Shown here: positions 42,482 through 52,492 of the stretch, one piece after another | How positions within the stretch are numbered: position 1 is the stretch's first letter | Layout of the letters: the number at the start of each line of letters is the position of its first letter | Source of the DNA: CAZKBP01 sp964551015 | GTDB lineage: Bacteria > Bacteroidota > Bacteroidia > Cytophagales > Microscillaceae | Assembly (NCBI GenBank): GCA_964551015.1 | Contig: CAZKBP010000031.1 | Location: 11,026-75,025, forward strand | DNA: 64,000 bases | Direction of reading: 5' to 3' | Made by a program: the position numbers and the translations under genes | Notes under the pieces: model-generated | Told to the model about the DNA's origin: nothing | The model's database searches: none | The model's input: the letters and a program-made list of their open reading frames with translations, nothing else

Positions 42482-43048
42482 TTACATGAAAGCGGCAAAA
42501 AGTTTATCATTATCCTCATAATGACTAGGATTGATAATCAGACGAATGAAATCAATCAAAGGCAAAAGTCCAAAAAGACCAAATATAGTGAAGATATAAC
42601 CCAAAATCAAAAGGCCACTACCTCCCATAATCACGCGGTGAATACCTAAGCCTCCCAAGATAAAACAAACTATAATAGCTCCTACTACTTTACCATCAGC
42701 AACCGCCCTCGCTACCTTTAAGAGATACTTAGCGGCCTTGACCTCACGACGCTTCTGACGTTCCTGCTTTTTGGCGGCTTTGCTTAAACCTTTGCGTTCT
42801 TGACGACTCAATAATTGCGCTTCGGCTTGGGCAATTTTTGTCTCTAGAATTTTAGCAGCTTCAGCAGCTTGTGCTCTCCTCTCGGCCTTACGAGCTTTTC
42901 TTTGTTCTTTTTTAGATAAAGGATTCTCCGGAGAGGTGATGACAGAGGAAGATTCTACGGAGCTGGAGGTACTTATTTCGTCCATAGCCAAAGCATGTCC
43001 GAAGATGAATAAGCTGCCCAAAAGAGCTAGCATCAATGATTTACGCAT
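42482..43048 (-). CDS. TM2-domain-like protein with signal peptide
   Basis: 188 aa. A signal peptide (LMLALLGSLFIFGHALA) and a highly charged K/R/E/A helical middle (about residues 40-115) precede two membrane helices. The C-terminal segment GAIIVCFILGGLGIHRVIMG, then GLLPLIDFIRLII, matches the TM2 domain. Common in Bacteroidota; role unknown. Confidence 0.8.
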   Translation of the reverse strand: MRKSLMLALLGSLFIFGHALAMDEISTSSSVESSSVITSPENPLSKKEQRKARKAERRAQAAEAAKILETKIAQAEAQLLSRQERKGLSKAAKKQERQKRREVKAAKYLLKVARAVADGKVVGAIIVCFILGGLGIHRVIMGGSGLLILGYIFTIFGLFGLLPLIDFIRLIINPSHYEDNDKLFAAFM

Positions 43049-43254
43049 AACGAATAGGTTTTGTTGAAAGTGAATGAATCAGAATGAATCCATTAAAACA
43101 TACTCCAATTAAGAAGAAATGTGCATCATTTACAAACCATCTCAGAAAAATAGTTGCGTTAAGAGACGGCTCGAGTTCTATCCAAGGACTTGGTGATGCT
43201 TCTTTTTCCCGTGTGTTTCAGCAGGTACTCTACAAAATAAGAGCATTCCCTCCA

Positions 43255-45690
43255 CTACTCATAACGTAAGGAATCTATCGGATTGCTCCTTGCCGTCCTA
43301 ATGGTTTGATAACTCACCGTGAGCAAGGCTAACAAAATGACAGCCAAAACGGGCATTAAGAACAAGCCCCCGTGCAGGTCGATTCGATAGGCATAGTTTT
43401 GCAACCAATTACTCACAAACCAATAAGAAAGAGGAAGCGCTAAGACGCTGGCCCACAGTACCAAGCGAATAAAATCTGCCGAAAGCAAAACCAAAAGCTG
43501 GGAAAGGCTGGCCCCCAATATTTTGCGAATGCCGATTTCTTTTGTTCTTTGCAAAGTACTAAAAGAAGCCAAACCAAATAGCCCCAGCGAAGCCACCAAA
43601 ACCGCTAAAATTGTAAATAAACCCATCACGTTGCCAAACTGCAAATCCGCCTGATATTGACGGTTAAAAACCTCATCTATAAAAAAATAATGGTAGGGAT
43701 TCTGAGGAAAAATAGACAAATAAGCCTCTTCAATCTCTGCTAATACTGCCGACCAATCCTGTTGCTCATCTCTTAGCTTCAGCTTGATGGAGCAATAGCC
43801 GGCTCCTTCTCTTAGAAAAAAAACAATAGGCTCTAGATTTTCTTTCAAAGAACGATGATGATAATCTTGTAATACGCCTACAATCTCAACTGCGTTTTCT
43901 CCCTGATAGATTGTCTGCCTGACTGCCTCTTGAGGTTGAGAGAAGCCCAAAGCTAAGGCAGCCCTTTCGTTGATGATGGCCAGTGAAGTGGACGAATTTC
44001 CCACACGATTGGCATTCGGTATTTGGCCCGCCTTCAGGCGCATATCGTAGGTAGCTACAAAATCTGTATCGATATAAGTAACTTGTAAATCAACGGCTTC
44101 TGCTTGGTTATTTTTTTCTCGCTGAAACTTACCTCCCCAGTTGTATCCTTTGCTGGGAACCTGTCCTGAATAACTTACTTGCTCGACAGCGGAATATTTT
44201 TTCAGCTGATCTTTGAAAATGCTGGCTTTACGTGCATAAGTAGAATCCACAATCCGAGGCTCTTCTACTACTAAAATCTGCTCTAAGCTCATCCCCAAAT
44301 CCTTATTTTGCATATAAAGCAATTGCTGGTGCACGGCAGCCGATCCAATGACCAAGGCAATACAGGCCGTGTACTGGAAAATTACCAAAGTCTTTCGTAG
44401 CCAAAGCCCATCCTTGGAGGCTTTGAAATTACTTCTCAATACTTTGACCGGACGAAAGGCAGAAAGTACAAAGGCCGGATAAACGCCCGATAACAAGGCT
44501 CCCCATAAAAATATACCTAGTATCGTCCCTAAAAACAGAGATGGCTCCGCGAAGAGGGAAGGAAGTGGCTTGCCGATCCAGCTCTTGAAAAGTCCACCCA
44601 ATGTGTCTACCATGAAGACAGAGATTAACCCGGCCATCAAATTGATTACCGAGGCTTCCAGCAAAAATTGATAGACCAATTGCGCTTTCTTGGCGCCGAT
44701 TACCTTCCGTACGCCCACTTCTTTGGCTCTTTCCACGGAGCGAGCCGTGGTCATATTGATGTAGTTAATCCAAGCAATCAAGAGAATAAATGCGGCCATC
44801 AAGGATAAAAATACCACCGAGTCCATACTTCCGTTGGCTTCTGCTTCACCATTCAACTTTGAATAAAGATGAATATCCGCCAAGGCTTGTAACTGGAAAG
44901 ATAGCTTTGCCTCATCTAGGTTATTTTCTTGAAGAAAATTGTTGATCAACTGGCCTAATTTAGCTTCTACTTTCTGAGGATCGCTATGGGGTTTCAAACG
45001 GATGTAGCTGTAAAAGGCCGTCCAATTTGGATTTTGCAGGTTGGCCCAAGACATCGGATTGGGTTGAGTGGTACTGAGCGAAACTAAAATTTCGGTTTTC
45101 AAATGGGTGTTGGGTGGAGGATCAGCCATGACCCCTTTTACGGTACAAAGCTTTTCACCAAAGTTGTAATCATAAAAAGTTAGCGTTTTGCCCATTGGAT
45201 TTTGTTTTCCAAAATATTTCTCAGCCACAGAGGTAGTCAAGACCAATGCATTAGGCTCTTTGAGAGCCGTGCGCGCATCTCCATATTTGAGGGAATAGGG
45301 GAAAATCTCGAAAAAATGCTCATCCGCAAAATAAACCTCGGACTCTCGGTACGAAACCGCCCGCTTGTCTTTGGAGCTTAATTTGAAGATGCCAGAGGTA
45401 GAGGTCATTCTCGTGGAGGCAATCGCCTCGGGAATGGTTTCTTGCATCAGCGGAGCTAACAGAGGTGGGGTTTGTGCGCTATGCTCCGCTCGAGGGCCAC
45501 TCCTATTCACGACCCGATAAACCTGAGAGGAATCAGGATGAAAACGATCATAACTCAACTCGAAAAATACATACTGTAGAATGAGGATAAAAGCCGCCAT
45601 CCCCACGGCAAGCCCCAGGATATTAATCAATGCGAAAACACGATCTCTGTATATTTTCCGAAAAGCAATTTTTAGATAATTTCTATACAT
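43255..45690 (-). CDS. MacB/FtsX-family ABC transporter permease
   Basis: About 811 aa from MYRNYLKIAFRKIYRDRVFA at 45690; the frame opens at 45801. It is the double FtsX-type Bacteroidota permease with an N-terminal helix (INILGLAVGMAAFILILQY), a large periplasmic MacB_PCD domain (residues about 45-260), a first FtsX core (ERAKEVGVRKVIGAKKAQL), a second periplasmic domain and a second core (LQRTKEIGIRKILGASLSQLL). The ATPase partner is not adjacent. Confidence 0.92.
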   Translation of the reverse strand: MYRNYLKIAFRKIYRDRVFALINILGLAVGMAAFILILQYVFFELSYDRFHPDSSQVYRVVNRSGPRAEHSAQTPPLLAPLMQETIPEAIASTRMTSTSGIFKLSSKDKRAVSYRESEVYFADEHFFEIFPYSLKYGDARTALKEPNALVLTTSVAEKYFGKQNPMGKTLTFYDYNFGEKLCTVKGVMADPPPNTHLKTEILVSLSTTQPNPMSWANLQNPNWTAFYSYIRLKPHSDPQKVEAKLGQLINNFLQENNLDEAKLSFQLQALADIHLYSKLNGEAEANGSMDSVVFLSLMAAFILLIAWINYINMTTARSVERAKEVGVRKVIGAKKAQLVYQFLLEASVINLMAGLISVFMVDTLGGLFKSWIGKPLPSLFAEPSLFLGTILGIFLWGALLSGVYPAFVLSAFRPVKVLRSNFKASKDGLWLRKTLVIFQYTACIALVIGSAAVHQQLLYMQNKDLGMSLEQILVVEEPRIVDSTYARKASIFKDQLKKYSAVEQVSYSGQVPSKGYNWGGKFQREKNNQAEAVDLQVTYIDTDFVATYDMRLKAGQIPNANRVGNSSTSLAIINERAALALGFSQPQEAVRQTIYQGENAVEIVGVLQDYHHRSLKENLEPIVFFLREGAGYCSIKLKLRDEQQDWSAVLAEIEEAYLSIFPQNPYHYFFIDEVFNRQYQADLQFGNVMGLFTILAVLVASLGLFGLASFSTLQRTKEIGIRKILGASLSQLLVLLSADFIRLVLWASVLALPLSYWFVSNWLQNYAYRIDLHGGLFLMPVLAVILLALLTVSYQTIRTARSNPIDSLRYE

Positions 45691-46037
45691 AGGAATCTGA
45701 AAAAATTTCAAGGCTAAAAATAACTGGGGATGGCAGGCTCCATCATCCAGCTTCCAAAAAAATACAATTTTCAAACCGAAGCATAACTTGCTAATAAACA
45801 ACTACTTACACTTTAAAAACAGATAAAAAATGTTCGTGTGCACACGAAAACTGTCCACTGCTGGGCATTCTGTTTAGGCAAGGATCGTTTGCTTTTCCAT
45901 GATAATCGTTATTTTCGTAAATGAACGCACGAAAAATTCCTTAACTTACAAGGATTTCGCACGTATCGCTTCATCTCAAATTTATCTAAAATTATGTACT
46001 ACGGGTGCTCATCCGTAGACTTTAAATAAAGTATCTC

Positions 46038-46850
46038 ATGGCCTACAATCTATTAGAAGGAAAACGAGGAATTATTACCGGAGCCTTAGACGAAAACTCC
46101 ATTGCCTGGCAAGTAGCACTCAAAGCCAAGGCAGAAGGGGCTACTTTTACCCTCACCAATGCTCCCGTGGCTCTGCGCATGGGCAAAATCAATGAACTCG
46201 CCGAACAATGCCAAACCGAAGTCATCCCGGCTGATGCCACCAACGTAGAAGACATTGAAAATCTTTACCAAAAATCTATGGACTTGCTGGGAGGCAAAAT
46301 CGATTTCGTGCTGCACTCTATCGGCATGAGCCCCAATGTGCGCAAAGGCCGTGATTATGGTAATCTAAATTACGATTGGTTCTTGAAAAGCATTGATATT
46401 TCGGCACTCTCTTTCCATAAAATGCTGCAAACCGCCGAAAAACTCGACGCCTTGAACGAATGGGCTTCGGTGGTGGCTTTGACCTACATCGCGGCTCAGC
46501 GAACGTTCTCTAGCTACTCAGATATGGCACAAGCTAAGTCAGTACTGGAGTCTATCGCCCGCAGCTACGGTGAACGACTGGGTCGGCTCAAAAAAGTCAG
46601 AGTGAATACCATTTCCCAGTCTCCCACCAAAACCACCGCCGGAACGGGCATTGATGGCTTCGATGCTTTTTATAATTATGCTGAAAGTCTTTCTCCTTTG
46701 GGAAATGCCTCTTCGGAAGACTGCGCCAATTATGTCGTTTCACTATTTTCTGATTTCACGAAGATGGTAACCATGCAAAACCTCTTCCACGACGGCGGGT
46801 TTTCTAACACGGGGATTTCGGATGAATTGATGGATAAGATGAAACCTTAG
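46038..46850 (+). CDS. fabI: Enoyl-[acyl-carrier-protein] reductase (NADH)
   Basis: 270 aa. An SDR fold with a nucleotide-binding start (LLEGKRGIITGALDENSIAW), the FabI motif VLHSIGMSPNVR, and the catalytic Tyr-x6-Lys in YSDMAQAK. It performs the last reduction step of fatty-acid elongation. It lies 4 nt before nuoC. Confidence 0.95.
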   Translation: MAYNLLEGKRGIITGALDENSIAWQVALKAKAEGATFTLTNAPVALRMGKINELAEQCQTEVIPADATNVEDIENLYQKSMDLLGGKIDFVLHSIGMSPNVRKGRDYGNLNYDWFLKSIDISALSFHKMLQTAEKLDALNEWASVVALTYIAAQRTFSSYSDMAQAKSVLESIARSYGERLGRLKKVRVNTISQSPTKTTAGTGIDGFDAFYNYAESLSPLGNASSEDCANYVVSLFSDFTKMVTMQNLFHDGGFSNTGISDELMDKMKP

Positions 46851-46854
46851 AGAT

Positions 46855-47355
46855 ATGACCTTCCCCGAACTCAAACATTTGATTGTAACAAAATTTGGCG
46901 AATCCACCGTGATTCGCAGTGAAGAAGAAGCACTACAACCCTCGCTGACGATTCAAACCGAAAAACTCGGAGAGGTCTGTCAGGAACTCCAAGAGAATGA
47001 AAACTGTTACTTTGACTTCCTGTCCTGCATTACAGGCATTGACAATGGCCCCAAAGTAGGCACGATGGAGGTGGTGTATCAACTGTATTCTATTCCTTAT
47101 GACCATCATCTGATGCTCAAAGTGGAGCTAAAACGTAATGAAGAAGGAGAACCTGCACCCGAAGTCCCCTCCCTCTCTGCCCTCTGGCGAACAGCCAACT
47201 GGCAGGAGCGCGAAATCTATGATTTATTAGGGATTCGATTTACAGACCATCCTGATTTGCGTCGGATTTTGCTACCCAAAGACTGGGAAGGGCATCCTCT
47301 ACGCAAGGATTATCAGCATCAGGAACGCTACCACGGCATTCAGGTGAAATACTAA
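46855..47355 (+). CDS. nuoC: NADH-quinone oxidoreductase subunit C
   Basis: 166 aa. The family signature WREREIYDLLGI-type (here WQEREIYDLLGIRFTDHPDLRR) and ILLPKDWEGHPLRKDY are present, and the N-terminal FDFLSCITGID is typical. It belongs to the peripheral arm of complex I. No other nuo gene is in the window, so the complex I genes are dispersed in this organism. Confidence 0.9.
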   Translation: MTFPELKHLIVTKFGESTVIRSEEEALQPSLTIQTEKLGEVCQELQENENCYFDFLSCITGIDNGPKVGTMEVVYQLYSIPYDHHLMLKVELKRNEEGEPAPEVPSLSALWRTANWQEREIYDLLGIRFTDHPDLRRILLPKDWEGHPLRKDYQHQERYHGIQVKY

Positions 47356-47699
47356 AGGGTAGCCCTAACACATTGTAGGAAGCTTAAGCAACTCAAGACC
47401 AGAGGCTTATAGTTTAAACTCCTGAGAAGATCTCTTTGGCAAGATGTTCGCTAGAATAGTTTTCCCTCGAAAAGCGGAAATGCTCCATTCGTGTGGAAAT
47501 TTGGTACAAAGTCATGGATTAAAATAACATGAAAAAAACTTCGAGTTTTTTTTTCAAGTAAATACTTAAGTATCAATTGTTTATATTTTGGTCGAGTTAG
47601 AAGTCAATTTTAACTAAAAATAAGTCAAATATTTGTGTTTTTTTTAATATATATTTGTAATCATTCCAAAAAACAGAAACCCTAAAAAATATAAAATAG
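47356..47699. other. Intergenic region upstream of nrdA
   Basis: 344 bases without a gene. The right half is AT-rich and presumably holds the nrdA promoter. No NrdR-box pair or riboswitch could be recognised by eye. Confidence 0.45.
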
Positions 47700-50144
47700 A
47701 TGGAAGTAATCAAGAGAGATGGCCGTCGAGAAGCGGTAAAATTCGATAAGATCACGGCAAGGATAGAAAAGCTATCGTATAGCTTGGATCGCAATTATGT
47801 AGACCCAGTGCAAATTTCCATGAAAGTAATCAATGGAATCTACGATGGGGTCACCACGGTCGAACTGGATAACTTGGCCGCCGAAATTTGTGCTACCCTC
47901 GCCACCGTTCACCCCGACTATGCTATTCTGGCCGCCCGGATCGCCATCTCTAACCTGCAAAAAAATACCGTCAAGTCTTTTTCGCGCACCATGAAAAAGC
48001 TTTATGAGTATATCGACCCCAAAACGGGTGAAAACGCAGGCTTGATTTCCGAAGAAACTTACCAAATCATAAAAAAATACGCCAACGAGCTAAATTCCGC
48101 CATCATCTACGATCGCGATTTTAACTATGATTATTTTGGCTTTAAAACTTTAGAACGTTCTTACCTTCTCAAAATGGACGGGCAAGTGGTGGAACGCCCC
48201 CAGCATATGCTCATGCGCGTAGCCGTTGGTATTCACGGCGAAGACATTGACTCCGTGATGGAGACGTATAATCTCATGTCCGAAAAATGGTTTACCCACG
48301 CCACGCCCACGCTCTTCAATGCTGGCACGCCCAAGCCCCAAATGTCTTCTTGCTTTTTGGTCAGTATGAAAGACGATAGCATCGATGGCATTTATGATAC
48401 CTTGAAGCAATGTGCCAAAATCTCCCAATCGGCGGGGGGCATCGGACTTTCTATCCACAATATCCGCGCGACCGGTTCTTATATCAAGGGAACCAATGGT
48501 TACTCGAATGGCATCATTCCCATGCTCAAGGTATTCAACGACACGGCTCGCTACATTGATCAAGGAGGAGGAAAGCGCAAAGGAGCCTTTGCTATCTATT
48601 TAGAGCCTTGGCACGCGGATATATTTGAATTTCTGGACTTGAAGAAAAACCACGGCAAAGAAGAACTCCGCGCACGCGATCTTTTCTATGCCATGTGGAC
48701 TCCCGATTTATTCATGAAGCGCGTGGAAGCCGACGGTGACTGGGCATTGTTCTGCCCCAACGAAGCCCCTGGTTTGCAGGATTGCCACGGAGAAGAATTT
48801 GAGCAATTATACCAAAAATACGAGCAGGAAGGCCGCGCCCGCAAGGTGGTTAAAGCGCAAGAGCTTTGGTTCAAAATCCTCGAGTCGCAGATCGAGACCG
48901 GCACACCTTACATGCTTTATAAGGATCACGCCAATAAAAAATCCAATCAAAAGAATCTCGGCACCATTCGTAGCAGTAACCTTTGCACGGAGATTATTGA
49001 ATATACTGATGAAAATGAAGTGGCCGTATGTAATTTGGCTTCCATTGCCCTGTCTAAGTTTGTTTACAATGGCGTCTTTGACCACAAGCGACTCTTTGAA
49101 GTTACGCAGACGGTTACCCGTAACTTGAACAAAATCATTGATCTCAATTATTACCCTGTGCCCGAAGCACAGCGCTCTAACTTCCGCCACCGCCCCATCG
49201 GGATTGGCGTACAAGGCTTGGCCGACGCTTTTATCATGTTGAGAATGCCCTTCGAGTCTGATGAGGCTAAGCAATTGAACAAAGATATCTTCGAGACGAT
49301 CTACTACGCCGCTCTGACTACTTCTATGGAATTGGCGAAGGAGCTAGGAGCTTACGAAACTTACGAAGGCTCGCCTATTTCGCAAGGTATTTTCCAGTTT
49401 GATCTGTGGGATGTACAGCCCGACTCACACCGTTGGGATTGGGAAGAATTGCGTGCGGAGATTCGTAAGTATGGCGTTCGCAACTCGCTTTTGTTAGCAC
49501 CCATGCCCACGGCTTCTACCTCGCAGATTCTGGGAAATAATGAATGCTTTGAGCCTTACACGGCCAATGTTTACACGCGTCGGGTTCTCTCAGGTGAGTT
49601 TGTGGTCGTGAACAAACACCTGCTAAGAGACTTGGTAAAATTAGGACTTTGGGATGATAAGATGAAAAACAAACTCATCGCTGCCAATGGTTCTGTGCAA
49701 GGCATTCCCGAAATCCCGCAGGAGCTCAAAGACATTTACAAAACCGTCTGGGAAATTAAGCAAAAAAATATCCTAGATATGGCTGCCGACCGTGGTGCTT
49801 TTATTTGCCAAAGTCAGAGCTTGAATATTCATATGCAAGAGCCTACCTACGCCAAGCTCTCTTCTATGCATTTTTATGCCTGGAAAAAAGGTCTCAAGAC
49901 AGGTACTTATTACCTCAGAACCAAAGCGGCCACAGATGCCATCAAGTTTACGTTGGACAAGCAAGCGATCCAAGAACCAGAGATCAAGCTCACGGAGCAA
50001 ACTGAGGAGAAGCCCGTACAAAGTACAGCAACCGTCAATAATATGCTTGCTAATAATGGCAATTTGAGCGTAACGCCCGATACTCCTCCCAACGGAGCCG
50101 CCTGTGATATTGACGACCCCGACTGCGAAGCCTGCGGAAGTTAA
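47700..50144 (+). CDS. nrdA: Ribonucleoside-diphosphate reductase, class I alpha subunit
   Basis: 814 aa. An N-terminal ATP-cone (MEVIKRDGRREAVKFDKITA) is followed by the ten-stranded barrel with active-site Cys in PQMSSCFLVSM, RSSNLCTEIIEY and the GxGxxG-like QSAGGIGLSIHNIR. The tail is CDIDDPDCEACGS, the C-terminal redox Cys pair. It makes deoxynucleotides. nrdB is not in the window. A foreign-looking cassette begins right after its stop, and an alternative copy of its last codons is found at 52404-52425. Confidence 0.95.
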   Translation: MEVIKRDGRREAVKFDKITARIEKLSYSLDRNYVDPVQISMKVINGIYDGVTTVELDNLAAEICATLATVHPDYAILAARIAISNLQKNTVKSFSRTMKKLYEYIDPKTGENAGLISEETYQIIKKYANELNSAIIYDRDFNYDYFGFKTLERSYLLKMDGQVVERPQHMLMRVAVGIHGEDIDSVMETYNLMSEKWFTHATPTLFNAGTPKPQMSSCFLVSMKDDSIDGIYDTLKQCAKISQSAGGIGLSIHNIRATGSYIKGTNGYSNGIIPMLKVFNDTARYIDQGGGKRKGAFAIYLEPWHADIFEFLDLKKNHGKEELRARDLFYAMWTPDLFMKRVEADGDWALFCPNEAPGLQDCHGEEFEQLYQKYEQEGRARKVVKAQELWFKILESQIETGTPYMLYKDHANKKSNQKNLGTIRSSNLCTEIIEYTDENEVAVCNLASIALSKFVYNGVFDHKRLFEVTQTVTRNLNKIIDLNYYPVPEAQRSNFRHRPIGIGVQGLADAFIMLRMPFESDEAKQLNKDIFETIYYAALTTSMELAKELGAYETYEGSPISQGIFQFDLWDVQPDSHRWDWEELRAEIRKYGVRNSLLLAPMPTASTSQILGNNECFEPYTANVYTRRVLSGEFVVVNKHLLRDLVKLGLWDDKMKNKLIAANGSVQGIPEIPQELKDIYKTVWEIKQKNILDMAADRGAFICQSQSLNIHMQEPTYAKLSSMHFYAWKKGLKTGTYYLRTKAATDAIKFTLDKQAIQEPEIKLTEQTEEKPVQSTATVNNMLANNGNLSVTPDTPPNGAACDIDDPDCEACGS

Positions 50145-50155
50145 TACCGCTCACC

Positions 50156-50229
50156 ATCCACAAACCACCGTTCCTCTCAAGCGGCTCAGTAAGGCTTGAA
50201 GCCCGAGACCTGAACGTTGGTTTGTGGAT
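50156..50229. repeat. Long nested inverted repeat at the left end of the nrdA-linked cassette
   Basis: ATCCACAAACCACCGTTC (50156-50173) pairs with 50212-50229 at 17 of 18 positions. An inner stem TCAAGC/GCTTGA (50177-50182 and 50194-50199) sits in the loop. There is no T-tract. The nested layout is like that at 2760-2844. Confidence 0.65.
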
Positions 50230-50288
50230 AAATTATACACAATTTTCCCGCCGAGATGGTTATTATCTTAGGCTCAATTCCTAAGATT

Positions 50289-51191
50289 ATGCTGGAAAAA
50301 CCCATCATCCAAAGTTTTGAAAATTACCGTAGCTTCCTCGAGACGTTGCGTCTGAGCAGGCAGTCTTCCGACTTGGGAATTTTTGTTTTAGATATTCGCG
50401 ATATTCCCGAAGAGGCGGTTGAAGCTTTTCAAATGTACCGAAATGATTTTTATGAAATTAATCTGATTGATCATCAATATGATTGTCAGTTTACCATAGA
50501 TGGCGTACGTTACCATCCGCAGGGGAGCGCTTACCTTTGTTTTGTTGCTCCAAACCAGCTACAGTCCTATCAGGTCAGCGGAGAAGATACTCAGGCCGAG
50601 GGCTTTATCATTTACATACTCAAATCGGCCTTCCATCAGCTCTCCCTTTCGGGAAAGAATCTGCCCTTTTTCAAAACCAATTTTGAGAGCTATTATGAGC
50701 CAGAAGCGGATCAATTTGCGGAGCTAATTTTTTGGGTAAGGCGAATGCACCAGGAGTTTAACACTGAGCAGCCCTTCAAAGAAGCCATCCTGAAGGCGCA
50801 GCTAGAAATTTTTTTGCTCAAATGCCTGGCCTATTTTGGCAAGGTCAAAAGCGTGGTAGCCAGCCGCCCACAGCAAATCGTACATACCTTTCTGGAGCTG
50901 ATCCAAGAAAAAAAGACAGCCCAAAAAACGGTTTATTATTATGCTCAGGAATTGGCGCTCAGCCCCAAGCACCTCAACCAACTTACACAGCAGGTACTGG
51001 GTAAGAACGCCCTGCGGCTGATCCAGGAAGCAATTGTAGAAGAAGCCAAGACTTGGCTGAGCCAATCGCCTGAGCGTATATCCACTATCGCCTATCATCT
51101 GGGCTTTGAGGAGCCTGCGCATTTTTCTCGCTTATTCAAACGCATCGCAGGTTGCTCTCCGGCGGCCTATCGCAGGGCGGTACAATTCTGA
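50289..51191 (+). CDS. AraC-family transcriptional regulator
   Basis: About 300 aa from MLEKPIIQSFENYRSF at 50289. A cupin-like N-terminal sensing domain (residues about 30-130) precedes the C-terminal AraC domain with YYAQELALSPKHLNQLTQQV and ISTIAYHLGFEEPAHFSRLFKR. First gene of the cassette between the two nrdA ends; it probably regulates the two genes that follow. Confidence 0.9.
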   Translation: MLEKPIIQSFENYRSFLETLRLSRQSSDLGIFVLDIRDIPEEAVEAFQMYRNDFYEINLIDHQYDCQFTIDGVRYHPQGSAYLCFVAPNQLQSYQVSGEDTQAEGFIIYILKSAFHQLSLSGKNLPFFKTNFESYYEPEADQFAELIFWVRRMHQEFNTEQPFKEAILKAQLEIFLLKCLAYFGKVKSVVASRPQQIVHTFLELIQEKKTAQKTVYYYAQELALSPKHLNQLTQQVLGKNALRLIQEAIVEEAKTWLSQSPERISTIAYHLGFEEPAHFSRLFKRIAGCSPAAYRRAVQF

Positions 51192-51287
51192 TAAGTCTTT
51201 CTGAATTTTTGGTAAGCATCCATTGGGTGAAACTTCGGAATTTTGCAAGTGTAAATCTCTGAGTATGTTTCACTTAATTTTAAAGCG

Positions 51288-51722
51288 ATGCCTTACACGA
51301 AGGAAGATTATCAGCAAATCATTGAAATTTTTTTCCAACATCTAGAGCAAAAAGACATTACAAGCTGGATGAAACTCTGGGCAGAAGAAGGCCTGACCCG
51401 CTTCCCTTATGCCCATCAGATGTTTGACCGGGAGCTGAGAGGAAAGAAGGCCATTGAAGCCTACTGGAGTGGCTCGCCGGAATTGTTCGAGCGCATCCAT
51501 TTTCCGATCGAGCAGATGCTCATCGACCCCGAACAGCAGATGGCCGTGGTCTTGTTTGCCAGCCAGCATACGCTCAAAGACCAGCAGGGCGTGTATGAAG
51601 ACCGGCAGGTGGGCATTTTGAAATTCGATGCGCATCTGAAAATCACCAGCTACGAAGAGTTTTTTGACCCCATCACCCTGGGACAGACCTTTGGTATGCT
51701 CCGCGTAGAATACCTGGATTGA
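51288..51722 (+). CDS. NTF2-like (SnoaL/PhzA-PhzB type) protein
   Basis: 144 aa. A cone-shaped NTF2 fold is indicated by YTKEDYQQIIEIFFQHLEQK, DITSWMKLWAEEGLTRFPYA and ITSYEEFFDPITLG. Such proteins bind or isomerise small hydrophobic molecules. It sits between the AraC regulator and an outer-membrane-like protein, perhaps as part of a small inducible catabolic or detoxification unit. Confidence 0.8.
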   Translation: MPYTKEDYQQIIEIFFQHLEQKDITSWMKLWAEEGLTRFPYAHQMFDRELRGKKAIEAYWSGSPELFERIHFPIEQMLIDPEQQMAVVLFASQHTLKDQQGVYEDRQVGILKFDAHLKITSYEEFFDPITLGQTFGMLRVEYLD

Positions 51723-51769
51723 GTTGCAAGACCGTTCGTATGGTTTCAAAATTTGCAATCTACCATCTG

Positions 51770-52408
51770 ATGAAAGATTTAATCATCCTATCTTTTTTAC
51801 TTCTGGGGGGCGGCTGCACCCTGGGAGCACAAGTGCCTGTAGAAATATTGGCTGGGCACCGCCAACTACAGCATGAGTTTTTCTTGTTCAAAGACCTGGA
51901 TACCAAACAGCGTGCGAGCTTGTTTAGCATGGCCCGCTTTGCCGTAGATTACCAAGACGAAGCGGCCAATAGTTCTTTTATCAGCTCTCAGCTCACCTAT
52001 AATCTGAGTTCGTCGTGGGGGCTTTCAGCAGGAGCCAACTACGCAGACGGGGATTTTGCTCCCATCGTAGCATTGTCTTACACCTATATCAGTCCTAAAG
52101 AAGATTTGTTTTTAAATATCTTTCCCACTTTCATTATTGAGGAAGAACTCTCGTATGAGCTGTTTGGGCTTCTGTTTTACACTCCCAGACTGAGCGAAAA
52201 GTACAGCCTGTTTAGCCAGCTCCTCTTTGGGGTCAACCTTAATCGAGGATTCAATCAGCATCAATATAGCTATCAACAGATGAGATTGGGTGTAGGGTAC
52301 AAGGATTGGTTTCAAGTGGGGCTAGGATTGGACAAAAATTGGATAGGGAGTGGCGATCAATTGCTTTATGCGAATAATTTCGGGTTGTTTATCAGAAAAG
52401 AGCTGTGA
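51770..52408 (+). CDS. Outer-membrane beta-barrel-like protein
   Basis: About 212 aa from MKDLIILSFLLLGGGCTLGAQ at 51770, a signal peptide; the frame opens at 51719. The mature part alternates aromatic-ended strands (SSWGLSAGANYADGDFAPIV, YSLFSQLLFGVNLNRGF, DWFQVGLGLDKNWIG). Its stop codon lies within the second copy of the nrdA 3' end, so the cassette boundary is at its last codons. Confidence 0.7.
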   Translation: MKDLIILSFLLLGGGCTLGAQVPVEILAGHRQLQHEFFLFKDLDTKQRASLFSMARFAVDYQDEAANSSFISSQLTYNLSSSWGLSAGANYADGDFAPIVALSYTYISPKEDLFLNIFPTFIIEEELSYELFGLLFYTPRLSEKYSLFSQLLFGVNLNRGFNQHQYSYQQMRLGVGYKDWFQVGLGLDKNWIGSGDQLLYANNFGLFIRKEL

Positions 52409-52425
52409 GGCTTGCGGAAGTTAAT
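52404..52425 (+). pseudogene. Orphan copy of the nrdA 3' end
   Basis: TGT GAG GCT TGC GGA AGT TAA T spells CEACGS-stop, the same six residues as the end of nrdA (50124-50145). It differs only at three third positions. It lies upstream of a strong terminator, as expected for the original nrdA terminus. Confidence 0.75.
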
Positions 52426-52456
52426 TGATAAATCTCACTTGTTTTAGGCTAGACCC

Positions 52457-52492
52457 ACCCGACTGAGCAGAGAGCTTAGTCGGGTTTTTTTG
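52457..52492 (+). terminator. Probable original nrdA terminator
   Basis: ACCCGACTGAGC/GCTTAGTCGGGT form a 12-bp stem (one G-T), with a 5-nt loop and seven Ts. It lies 32 nt after the orphan nrdA 3' end. Confidence 0.85.
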
